Shown: piece by piece, positions 20,771 through 30,612 of the stretch
How positions within the stretch are numbered: the first letter of the stretch is position 1
Layout: each line of letters starts with the position of its first letter
NCBI RefSeq assembly: GCF_947172395.1
Contig: NC_069094.1
Coordinates: 3,122,501-3,186,500 of the forward strand
Source: Bicyclus anynana
Taxonomy: Eukaryota; Arthropoda; Insecta; Lepidoptera; Nymphalidae
DNA: 64,000 nucleotides
Reading direction: 5' to 3'
Notes under the pieces: generated by a model
What the model saw: only the letters and a program-made list of their open reading frames with translations
What the model was told of the DNA's origin: nothing
Databases searched by the model: none
Program-made: the position numbers and the translations under genes

Positions 20771-21432
20771 AAATTATATGTACCTATAAGCTGTAAACTC
20801 GAGCAGGTTTAGGTGCTAAGTAGGTATGGTACCTAGCAGCGTTGCCAGATTTCTTTCTTGTCAAGTCGGGATTTAGAAACTTTTTGAGTGAAAAAAGCAG
20901 CGAATTCGACGAATGCGGGACTTCGTATAAAAACGTATATACCTAATTGAAAGATTTTGTCAAATTACTCCTGAAAAGAGGGACTGAGCTTGTACCGCGC
21001 GGGACATTTTGATAAAAAACCTTTATTTGTTGTTCAAAACTTTGTCTCAAAAGTCCCTCAAAATCATTTTTGGTAACTATAGAAATCGAGATAATAACGA
21101 ATAACCTGAACGACCTTGAATAACTTACGGTGCAGACACGAGATTTTTCGAGACTTTTGAGACATCTTTTAGAACTAAAAGTTATAAACGCATTTACAGC
21201 GTATTAGTTCTCAATCCGAGGCTAAATCCTAATTTGTCTGGGGTAAATATTAGGTTAGATTTACCTATATTTGTGTTTAAGATATAAAAAATGTTTCGCA
21301 TGCTTATGTAATGTTTGGATTCAGAGTAGGTATGTACTTACTACTAGAGTTACTTAAATGAATAAAGCTTTCAAATCAATATATTCTAGTTACTTTATTA
21401 TAACTACAGCCTTTCTTTCTTTCCTCTATTTT
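20771..21432. other. Intergenic spacer, no gene seen
   Basis: AT-rich. No supportable feature. Confidence 0.4.
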
Positions 21433-21732
21433 CTATTTACCAACAAAGAAATTAGAAATGAAGGTAGAAAACGCATGTCATTTCATAACTTATTTATTTG
21501 AAATTATGTATGATTTGTTTATAAAATGTTGTATAAAATATATTAACCATATCTAAGTGTTCTAAGCTTATTAATCAATTTTATTTTCATTAATTTAGGT
21601 ACAAGTTAATTATAATTATTATTAGGAGTGAATTGACTAGTGATTTATACCCTCATTCTTAATTTGTTTGTTGGTAAACAGTACTCATTAAGAAAGTATG
21701 TAGTATAGTTACCTATCTACCTTAATAATAAA

Positions 21733-21887
21733 CTAGCGGACGCCCGCGACTTCGTCCGCGTGAAACCCTACTACTACCCTACCCTACTCCCACTCTACAG
21801 CTACCCTACCATACAGGGGATGAGAAGGGGCTCAACCCTACAACTACCCCTAACCTACTCCTACTACGAAGCCCCAACCCTATCAAA
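21733..21887 (+). repeat. Dispersed element head with short (CCCTA) core
   Basis: ACTAGCGGACGCCCGCGACT followed by 'tcgtccgcgtgaaaccctac' and imperfect CTACCCTA units. Confidence 0.65.
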
Positions 21888-22030
21888 CGTTAGTTACCAC
21901 CTTACCGGCAAAGACGTACCGCCAAACGACTTAGCGTTCCGGTACGTCGGGTGGAAACCGAAATGAATGTGGATTTTTATCCTCCTCCTAACATGTTTGC
22001 CCGATTCCACCTTAGATTGCATCTTCACCA
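21888..22030 (+). mobile_element. SINE family B fragment (3' half)
   Basis: TTAGTTACCACCTTACCGGC, GACTTAGCGTTCCGGTACGT and 'tttttatcctcctcctaac'. The tRNA-like head is missing. Confidence 0.7.
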
Positions 22031-22212
22031 TTCGCTGCCCGCGAGTATTTTATCGGAGAATCTGCGTTGAAGAAGCCGACAGTCAGTTAATGCGGTTTTA
22101 ATCTACATGCATGATAGTGTACTCGCCTATTGCCCTTAGTGGGTTTTATATTTTTTTTACATGTCACGTAACGGATACGATGGACGACCGGTCGTCTATT
22201 TAGGAGTCAAAT

Positions 22213-23069
22213 GGTTCAGGTGAGATTTTGTAGTTAAGTAAAAATTCTTTGTCGGTGTGACGTCGACGTATTAGTACTTATGTTACTTACAAACAGTAAG
22301 TAGGTAAACAGGTATGTAGCAATTTGATGTTTAAAAATTAGCCTATGCAACTATTATACCTAGGTAAGTATTGGCACTGCGTAGTCACTAAATTGGTATA
22401 GCATTGATATGACGTGATTACGCCTGCGTGTAATAATAGTAGGGGAGCCGGGGATGCTAAATTTACAGTTACTAAAGCGTCATTGGTATCGATTAGATTT
22501 GGTAGATTAGATGATAGAAAGAATAAATGGTTATATGCTATTTTCACTTTCAGCGGTGGGGAAAACAACTACAGACTTTAGAGACAATTTTTATTACTTC
22601 AGCTTACTGAAATCATCAGAAAACATAAGCGATTATTCAGGAGATTAGTTCATTCAAAATAAGTAAAAAAAATACCGTGTTCGTAGCTCCTTGAATTTAA
22701 TTACCTTGAAAACTGAAGGAATTTTCATACAAACTTTCTACCCCTAGTTCACACCCCTTGTTGATTTTATTTTTACGACAAAAAGTATCGTATACCCATC
22801 TTCGTATTACGGCATCAAATCGAACCAATCATTTGAATTCATTCAGTAGTTTCAGCGTGATGCCCGATAATAAAGAAGACGGACTGTCAGAGAAACAGAC
22901 TTACAGTTCCCGAAAGAATACTGGAATGCCTAAAATATAGCCTATAGCACTCGGGGATAGTTGAGCTTCCTAATAGTGAAAGAATTTTTCAAATCAGTTC
23001 AGTAGTTCCAGAGCCTATTCAATGCAAACAAACAAACAAACAATCAAATCTTTTCTCTTTATAATAATA
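22213..23069. other. Spacer with dispersed-repeat pieces
   Basis: 22562-22665 is related to 8880-9010 in inverse orientation. 22735-23060 looks like the 3' part of a common lepidopteran repeat ('ttcattcagtagtttcagcg', then ACAAACAAACAAACAATCAA). No gene seen. Confidence 0.45.
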
Positions 23070-23455
23070 CTAGCGGACGCCCGCGACTGCGTCCGCGTGA
23101 AACTCGATGTAAACTTTCAACTACCCCTACCCTACCCCTACCCTATTCCTATCTACCCTAATCCTGTCCTGCCCCTACCCTACCCCTACCCTACCCCTAC
23201 CCCACCCCTACCACCACCACCACCCCTTTCCCAAACTTTGATTTTTTACACTTTGTGTCCAAAAACCGCAAATATCCTACGGAACCCTATTGTTTTTCCT
23301 AAATAAAATTTAGCCTATGTTACTTGTGGATAATGTAGCTTTCGAATGGTGAAAGAATTTTTAAAATCGGTCCAGTATTTTTTGAGCCTATTCATTACAA
23401 ACAAACAAACATACAAACAAAGTTTTCCTCTTTATAACATTAGTATAGAAGTATA
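23070..23455 (+). repeat. Dispersed element with (CCCTA) core
   Basis: ACTAGCGGACGCCCGCGACT head, then CCCTA/CCCCTA units to about 23225, then a tail with AAACAAACAAACATACAAAC and 'tttataacattagtatagaa'. Confidence 0.65.
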
Positions 23456-23695
23456 GACTAGTGGACGCCCAAGATTGTGTTAGCGTGAAATTATTTCTTT
23501 TTACGTTTTAACACATCCCGCGGGAACCATAGATTTTTTAGGTATAAAAAGTAGCCTATGTTCTTCTCCAAGGTCCCATTATTCGCTACACCAAATTTCA
23601 TCCAAATCGCTTCAGGAGTTTAGCCGTGAAAAGGTAATTGATAGACAGACAGACTTACTTTCGCATTTTTAGTATTAAGTATAGATAATATTAAG
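23456..23695 (+). repeat. Related dispersed element, no CCCTA core
   Basis: Begins ACTAGTGGACGCCCAAGATT. It has 'cccgcgggaaccatagattt' and ATTTCATCCAAATCGCTTCA, then a (GACA) stretch and ends AGTATTAAGTATAGATA. Confidence 0.6.
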
Positions 23696-23907
23696 AATAC
23701 CTAATGTTCATGCATGAACTTATTTAATTAGTTATAATGAATAAAATATTTTTTATGAATCTTTATTTATATTATTTATTTATTTTTCTCTCATTGATTT
23801 ATTTATCTTATTTTTATTTATATCTTCAATTTATTTACTTGTCGTTTTTTAAAATGATTAATAGTATTTTTTTTTTATTAAAGAATTGTTCTATTTTTCT
23901 ATAATTG

Positions 23908-24320
23908 TTAGGTTCTGTTAAAGAAGGCCACAAATCCCACAGTCGATACTCCGTAAATTTGGAAGTATTCTCTTTCAACTATTTAAATGTGATTAATCAT
24001 TTGTTAGATTTTTAGACGTAAGTTTACTGTAATCAGCCAATAGCGTCGACGCAGAGAAACATTGACCAATCAGAGCAGAGAGAGTGACGTAGTCGGTCGA
24101 CGAGTTGGAGGGAAAGGATATATATGGTGCAGAGAGGACAAAAGAGAGATCGGTGTGAGGAAAAAGTCATAATTATATGTAAAAGTGCATAAATACCCAA
24201 GTATTATCATTGATTATTCTTATGTATTATAAATACAATAGATTATATGCGATAATTCTGGTGAAAAAGGCAGTTGTGTTTTTATTCCCGCTGACTCGGC
24301 TTATAGTATTAACCCTATTA
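23908..24320 (+). mobile_element. Possible solo LTR
   Basis: Starts TGTTAGGTTCTGTTAAAGAA. It has a TATA-like GGATATATATGG at 24115 followed by a purine-rich leader, then AATACAATAG and a GT/T-rich stretch. The promoter-then-polyA layout fits an LTR. I see no second LTR or coding part. Confidence 0.35.
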
Positions 24321-24534
24321 AATTGCGTATCGGTCTTTTCTTTATGATGCACGCGATACTTGTTGTAATTATATACTATTTAATTATATTATATTATTCC
24401 ACTTCCCAAAATATATGTACCTAGGTACGAAGACAGATGGTCCCAGCTGTTAATAAATTTAAATACTTGGGCCGATATTGCACATCTGACTTGGACCATC
24501 AGGAAGAAAAAAAATGCAGAATTGGACAAGGAAA

Positions 24535-24925
24535 GTAGAGTCCTTTTCATGAAAGAAGTCCTGCGGCTAAAACCTGAGCTAAAATTGACAGCGCCTTTTA
24601 CAAATAAAATCGCCATTACCAAATGGCAATGAGCGCCATTAAGGGAGAAGCCACATTTGTTTGATTGAACGCGGTAATCTCAGGAACTACTGGTCCGATT
24701 TGTAAAATTCTTTCAGTGTTAGGTAGCCCATTTATCGAGGAAGGCTATAGGCCGTATATTATCCCCGTATTCCAACGGGAACGGGAACCACGCGGGTAAA
24801 ACCGCGTTTAAAAATCTTCTTTACTACTTACTACTTTTACCGTTACTTTAGCTTTACATGAAAAAACTGGCTGCAAGACATTAGCGCCGCGTCTGGGGGA
24901 CTTCTTTCATGAAAAGGACTATACT
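24535..24925. mobile_element. Short inverted-repeat element, interrupted
   Basis: Terminal inverted repeats GAGTCCTTTTCATGAAAGAA and its complement (ending 24925). A related shorter copy is at 60012-60160. The interior is interrupted by the Helitron-like fragment at 24656-24805. Confidence 0.75.
24656..24805 (+). mobile_element. Helitron-like non-autonomous element, fragment
   Basis: TTTGATTGAACGCGGTAATC, CAGGAACTACTGGTCCGATT, ATTTATCGAGGAAGGCTATA and 'gggaaccacgcgggtaaaac'. Same family as 25725, 26948, 40949 and 48433. Confidence 0.7.
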
Positions 24926-25598
24926 TTCGGCGTCGTACCCGGTTAGTGTTCCCAGGTGTCTGGATAAAGCTGGACTTAGTTACGCACGGGCTTGTACGGC
25001 TTTTGTTAGCAAACGAGAACGACGAGTGTGTGTGAGAACATAAATTACAGTGACAATCATAAATGCTTGATTTTACATAAAAAAATTGTCGTATCTATTA
25101 ATACAGATGTACACAAAATTCTTAATAATGTAGGCTGTCTTTCCTTTACCTTTTTACCCAAATGTCAGGCCAAATGGACAGGACTGTCCGGCTTTTATTT
25201 TCGGCGACCTGGCCAACGTGTGCTGGGTCAACAAAAACATGATACAATACAGATAATTGAAAATTTCCACCATTATTTAACGTTTTATTGGTAAACAGGT
25301 TTCGATGTCTTATAGGTACCTATTATAAGTACCTAATTGTATAAGAAGACAACTTGTAGGTAGCTACCTACTGGCGACCTGCTAACAAGATCATCTACCA
25401 AACATCCATTCTGATGTATGTGTTATAGTGGATGTTTATCTTATCAATCAAACCTTTAGGTATATACTTACTTAGTTGCTTATAATGTTCAGACTTGGGT
25501 ACCAGTTTTATTAACCAACCTCAAAAAAAGGAGAAAAGAAACCTAGAAAGAAAATCTTTCTACATGACAAGATAGAAAGTTCAACGGTTGTATTTAAG
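24926..25598. other. Spacer left of the 6.1-kb duplication, no gene seen
   Basis: No supportable coding or RNA feature. The duplication begins at AAAGAAGTTCTCTAAACC. Confidence 0.4.
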
Positions 25599-25724
25599 AA
25601 AGAAGTTCTCTAAACCTACTTTCTGAATAAATGAATTAATATTATTATTATTAAATAAAATTCATTAGCTGGGCACTGCCATGATAGTGATCAGTAGGTA
25701 GCATAATCTATGCTAATCTATATC

Positions 25725-25918
25725 TACTAATATTATAAAGCAGAAGAGTTTGTTTGTTTGATTGAACGCGCTAATCTCAGGAAATACTGGTCCGATTTGA
25801 AAAATTCTTTCAGTGTTAGATAGCCGATTTATCGAGGAAGGCTATAGGCTATAAATTATCCCCGTATTCCTACGGGAACGGGAACTACATGGGTAAAACC
25901 GCGCGGCATCAGCTAGTA
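25725..25918 (+). mobile_element. Helitron-like non-autonomous element (also 31815-32008)
   Basis: Starts TCTACTAATATTATAAAGCA and ends GCGCGGCATCAGCTAGT. TC start and CTAG-type end with conserved interior fit Helitron-like elements described from Lepidoptera. Confidence 0.7.
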
Positions 25919-26238
25919 GTTGATATTTCTCGCTGTGGGTGGCCAGTGCGTTTCCTAAAATTTTTTTAAACACTTAATTTTTAGATTTTAATATAACGAA
26001 AATTAACACATCAAATTGTAATCAGTATTTTCAGTTCACAATATGAGGGTAGATTATAATATCACGAGTGAAATTATAAGCTAACGTGTTTTACAATTTG
26101 ATGGTAACATAAACATTTTTAATTTGTTTATATTCGGCAATTAATTAAAGAGACACACTTTGAACTTACAGCCCGATAACGTCGGATAAAAAAACTCTTA
26201 ATAAGTAATACCTACTCCTAATACCCAGTTAAAAGTAG

Positions 26239-26460
26239 GAAGCCGTGATGGCCCAGTGGATGTGACTTCTGCCTTCGTTTTGGAAGGCGTAGGTTCAAAT
26301 GCATTTTCAACTTTTCTGCATGTGCGTTTTAAGAAATTCAACATCACGTGCCTCAAACGCTGAATTTTCTTAATTCTTTACGCTAGTAAAGTCTGCCAAT
26401 TCGCACTGGGCCAGCGTGGTGGACTATTATCCTCAAGCCTCTCTAGGTTGGATTCTAAAT
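26239..26460 (+). mobile_element. SINE family A, degraded (also 32329-32550)
   Basis: Head GCCGTGATGGCCCAGTGGAT, body ATCACGTGCCTCAAACGCTG and CACTGGGCCAGCGTGGTGGA. The 3' tail is lost. Confidence 0.75.
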
Positions 26461-26947
26461 TCAGTATCGACTAGAAGAATAAGCAATTTAGGTGGGTACC
26501 TATTAATTAGGTACCTATTTTTATCGTAAGAAAGACAAAATAAAACATAAGAATTGTTCTACGGATACGAAGATAAGTTTTATAAACCTTGTCAACAAAA
26601 GTTAAGCTTTCTCGACTTTGGCCATAAAATAGTTTAGCGATGATGAAGATGATGAAAAATAATGTTAAACTTTCCACGTCTATATCCTTTACGATGCGGA
26701 GGTTAAAAAGGTATCTTGTATTAAATACGGAGATAAGAAAATCTTTACAAAGATATATAATGTTATGTCAAGGGTCTAAATTACGCAACTCACTTCTTAG
26801 GTTATAAAAAAATAAAAATGGTTTATCTCAGTAACATCAATTGAATAACAAATAATTAAATTCTAGAGTCTTTTTTTAAGAGTTTAAAACTCCTGTGTCA
26901 GAAGGCTCCGTTCTTCAATAACAAGCCGTAATGAAAAATATTTAAAA

Positions 26948-27147
26948 CTAGCTCACGCCGCGCGGTTTTACCCGCGTGGTTCCCGTTCCCGTAGGAATAC
27001 GGAAATAAAATATAGCCTATAGCCTTCCTCGATAAATAGGCTATCTAACACTGAAAGAATTTTTCAAATCGGACCAGTAGTTCCTGAGATTAGCGCGTTC
27101 AATCAAACAAACAAACAAACTCTTCAGCTTTATAATATTAGTATAAA
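26948..27147 (-). mobile_element. Helitron-like non-autonomous element (also 33038-33237)
   Basis: Reverse orientation: ACTAGCTCACGCCGCGCGGT at left, CTTTATAATATTAGTATA at right. An (ACAA) stretch lies where + copies have TTTGTTTGTTTG. Confidence 0.7.
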
Positions 27148-27210
27148 TTAATCATAGTGGGTAGGTATAAATAAAACTAAAACTAAGTATATGTGCGTGT
27201 GTATGTGTCT

Positions 27211-27232
27211 CTGTGTGTGTGTGTGTGTGTGT
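27211..27232. repeat. (GT)n microsatellite (also 33301-33322)
   Basis: About eleven GT units followed by a T run that may be the poly(A) tail of the adjacent LINE remnant on the - strand. Confidence 0.8.
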
Positions 27233-28135
27233 TTTTTTTTCCTCAGAGGTTTCGGATAAATACATTTACGTATCATCAGGGCTTGATGGGCTGCCCCGGT
27301 AAGTCGGGCTCGGGTAACCCTACCGACTAAAAAACCTCCTCCTCTGGTCTTCAGCCTCTGTGTCCCCCGCGGACCCGGCGATTACTTCGCGGGGAGAGGG
27401 TCTTGCGCTACTGCTTCTACAGGTACTTAATGCTTCGGCTCTTTCAATGCGGCGAAGTTCCTGTAGAACTTCCGTCGCAAACACGCTTGTTGCTAGGCTT
27501 CCTTCGACGACATCATGTCTTTAATTACATGTTCTGGCCTACTTCTATGTTTAAGGATATTCTCCCAGGCATTGCGTGCTGTTTCAAACCTAGGACACGT
27601 AAAAAGTACGTGTTCTGCGTCTTCGTTGACTCCGGTACAGGACGGTCACATCGGAGATGTATTGTGCTTGTGCTTATACAGATATTCACGGAAACACCCA
27701 AGCCCTGAGATCATCTGAGTCAGGTAATAGTTGACTTCTCCATGCTTGCGGTCTAGCCAGACATCTAGTTTGGGAATAAGGCGATACGTCCACCTGTCGT
27801 TTACCGAATTATTCCACTTTTTTGCCATCGCTTCGTGCTGTTGCGACGTTCTTCATATTTTATTTCCTTAGACCACTTGATATATTTCGACGGTACAGAG
27901 CTTTTCGTTCTTCTGCAAGTTCTTCAATTGGCAGCATTCCAGCGATAACGCATGCTGCATCATCAGACACTGTGCAAAAAGCGCTAGCTTAATGCACTCA
28001 GTCGGTACACTGGCACGAGTTTTCTCCGTGATGTTTGTATACGGAGTGTATCACCCCATATGGAGATTCCGTATGTGAGGACAGATGTGACCACTGATGA
28101 CAATAGTGCGAAGGGACCCATAGGGACGGGTAAAT
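27233..28135 (-). pseudogene. R1-clade LINE remnant, C-terminal reverse transcriptase region
   Basis: The - strand encodes LTYGISIWGDTLRIQTSRRK near the right end, then LIPKLDVWLDRKHGEVNYYL, then a zinc-knuckle region ending EHVLFTC. The first expected cysteine of the knuckle is a TGA stop, and other frame breaks occur. The pattern matches the intact C-terminus of the LINE at 61924-64000 (LIPDLKAWLHRKHGEVDRWL). Its duplicate is at 33323-34225. Confidence 0.8.
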
Positions 28136-29019
28136 GACTCGATGTTATTCCATGTTTGAGCCCACATATAACATATTCCCTGAAAGTAAAAAGAATAAAA
28201 GAGCTGTGATAACCCAGTGAATAATAACTAGTTAAAAATTTAATATAAATGAAAAAATATCTACGTAAAATTTTTGCCGCCGAAACACAACACATTAGCA
28301 AGTGACGTCATTCATAGAGATAACAGCGTGATTGGCGATTGCAGTGATGTGATATATCACGTCACCGCAAGTGCCAATCACGAACCGATGCCTTGTAGCG
28401 AATGACGTTATAGTTTATGATTGGCGTTTGCGGTGGCGTGATAAAAATACAATTTTATTTTATAAAAATATTACAATTACGAGATTATTTTTCACAAATA
28501 AAAATGTGATTAGAGTTTCTAGGCATCTAAACTGCCTGTATGCAATAAATCTTCTTAGTTTTATAATTAATCAATCAATCAATCAATTTATTTCTTTGCA
28601 GATACATGTATTATTTATACAGGTGGTCGGTAGATGTAGATGGTAAATGTATCTTGCCAATGAGGCATGCAAATTATTTATTAAGTATTTAATGATTCAA
28701 ATGACAATTTCACCATTTAAAATTTACATCTTTACAATTAAAATATGTATGAAAATAACAATAATATCAACTTAAATACTCATTTACACTGTAGAATGCC
28801 TGTTGAGTTAGGTATTTATATAAATTATTTTTAAAGCAATATTCTTTTCTTTCCTAATTTCTTTTGGTAACTTATTATAAATTCTTACTGCCGCAATGAA
28901 TAAACTATTATGGTAGAGAGTAGTTTTAAGTTTTATGTACAGCAGGCAACAACCTATTGTTCAGTATCTCAAACAATAGCAAGAAACTGTATTCTATTCA
29001 ATTATACCATTTCGCTTAC
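28136..29019. other. Spacer or intron of the ACE-like gene (also 34226-35109)
   Basis: 28290-28450 contains mirrored stretches (CGTGATTGGCGATTGCAGTG with GCAAGTGCCAATCACG), a short inverted-repeat element. A (AATC)n run is at 28570-28587. No other gene seen. Confidence 0.4.
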
Positions 29020-29211
29020 CTAACAAATGTGCCGGGATAGGTCCTTTAGCCGACACGACGTGCTCTCCATACTTGTCCCTCAGCCGCTTCCTCACATACG
29101 CGTGCAACTCCTGGTACAGAGGCTTGACGTCCTCCCACAGCTTGGCCAGATGTTGCTCGAAGTCGGGCACCTCGTATTCTGACAGCCACCAGTCGGCTAC
29201 ATCCTTGAAAC
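29020..29211 (-). CDS. Angiotensin-converting-enzyme-like (M2 peptidase) exon, copy 1
   Basis: The - strand encodes 64 codons in frame, including FKDVADWWLSEYEVPDFEQH, LAKLWEDVKPLYQELHAYVR, KRLRDKYGEHVV and GPIPAHLLG. The last block (GPIPxHLLGN) and LYxxLHxYVRxxL are hallmarks of ACE/Ance dipeptidyl carboxypeptidases. The acceptor is TACTTACAG and the donor GTAAGCG; both ends are phase 1. The zinc site HExxH lies downstream in this family and is not in the window. No neighbouring ACE exon is visible within either duplication unit, so the rest of the gene is elsewhere or this is an orphan exon. The frame is intact. Confidence 0.85.
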
Positions 29212-29259
29212 CTGTAAGTATAATAAAAAATAGTTACTTCTTGGTTAAGTTTCCAAAAA

Positions 29260-29420
29260 ATTAAAATCTGAATTCATTTACTTCCAGTAGACTTAGTTTA
29301 CAAGCACTTTTGAAACTTCAAGTTTAACTATTTTTAAAGAAAGTACTACTGGTTCTGAAGGCAAGATCTGCTGAGAAGAGCCAGAAATAAACTTAACAGT
29401 TGCTCCTTTTAAAAATCATA
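29260..29420 (+). mobile_element. Dispersed repeat fragment (also 35350-35510)
   Basis: Contains TTAGTTTACAAGCACTTTTG and TGAGAAGAGCCAGAAATAAA, shared in part with 52497-52680 (AGTTTACAAGCACG). Family unknown. Confidence 0.5.
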
Positions 29421-29972
29421 CGTTTAAATTTACAATTGTTAAAATCATTACAAATTCTTTTACTTTTATTTCCTGTAAAGGTGTAAGCTGATCCAATGGC
29501 CTCATTATTAAGAGATCCATTAATTGTGTAGTAACCTAGACTGTTAAACTGTGTAATCGAGTGATCGTGTTTCTAGTATTTCTCCAAATAAATACATAAA
29601 TCATAGTGCATGTTGTGCCGTGAGAGACAAACATACCGACATGCCATACTATGAAAGTAAGTCTATACTTGGACCTTGCTCACTAGATTACCGCCATGTG
29701 GAATGTTGAGTCAACTATTATTGTTCCGATAGTTGTTTCAGTCAATGGTCTTATAGCGAAAAGCTTCGACCAACACCTTAAGAAGCTTTCGCTTAACTGT
29801 TGGATCAAGACTCGGATACAAAAGGCAGTGATTCTTGAGACGGCGCGTATTGTGAGGAGGTTCTCACTCTGGAGCCCTGACCACCGGTTGCTTGGACACT
29901 CAAATGTCCCGCAGCGGGAGGGTGAATTTTTTTTTATAAATTTTTAATAATGTTTTGTATTTTATACTTATA

Positions 29973-30490
29973 CTAGCGGACTCGCTCAAGCTTCGCTTTG
30001 ACTTATTAATTTATTTATTTGCACTTCTTCCCTATCCCTACCTTACACTACCATACTCCTACCCCTACCCCTACCCTACCCCTACCCTACCTCGACTCTA
30101 CCCCTACCCTACCCTACCCTACAACTACCCTACCACTACCCTACCCCTACCCTATCCCTATACCATAAACCTACCCTACCACTACCCTACCCTACCCCTA
30201 CCCTACCCCTACCCTACCCCTACCCTACCCCTACCCTACCCCTACCCTACCCCTACCCTACCCCTACCCTACCCCTACCCTACCGCTACCCTACCCCTAC
30301 CCTATCCCTATACCATACCCCTACCCTACCACTACCCTATCCTAGGATTTAGGGGTTTGAAAAATAGATGTTGGCCGATTCTCAGACCTACTGAATATGC
30401 ACAAAAAATTTCATCAAAATCGGTCGAGCCGTTTCGGAGGAGTTCAAGTTCGAACACCGCGACACGAGAATTTTATATATTAGAGATTGT
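29973..30490 (+). repeat. Dispersed element with long (CCCTA)-rich array (also 36063-36613)
   Basis: Head ACTAGCGGACTCGCTCAAGC, core from about 30020 to 30345 built of CCCTA and CCCCTA units, mostly an 11-mer CCCTACCCCTA. The tail has TTTCATCAAAATCGGTCGAG and GAGAATTTTATATATTAGAG. The second duplicate has three more 11-mers. Confidence 0.85.
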
Positions 30491-30588
30491 TAAAAATTTC
30501 AAAAAAAGAAGTAATAAATAAATGAGAGACAACAACAATACCAATCATTTAAAAGCATCCAACTAAATAAATAAAACGATTTTTTTTT

Positions 30589-30612
30589 CACACACACACA
30601 CACACACACACA
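30589..30612. repeat. (CA)n microsatellite (also 36712-36735)
   Basis: About twelve CA units, followed shortly by a GTGTGTATGTGTGTGTG stretch. Confidence 0.8.

Larger units (their letters stand above)
21433..22212. mobile_element. Dispersed element of unknown family, split by later insertions
   Basis: 21433-21555 and 22028-22212 are homologous to consecutive parts of 60199-60536 (shared CATTCGCTGCCCGCGAGTAT and CATGTCACGTAACGGATACG). About 470 bp between the halves is absent from the other copy and contains a (CCCTA)-type element and a SINE. Confidence 0.7.

Noticed and set aside
30030..30345. Interstitial telomeric repeat
   Set aside because: Insect telomeres are (TTAGG)n/(CCTAA)n; the unit here is CCCTA/CCCCTA and sits inside a dispersed element.
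30000..30520. Long open frames rich in Pro-Leu-Tyr-Thr across the (CCCTA) array and its duplicate
   Set aside because: They are translations of an 11-bp DNA repeat, open only because the repeat lacks stops; no real protein features.
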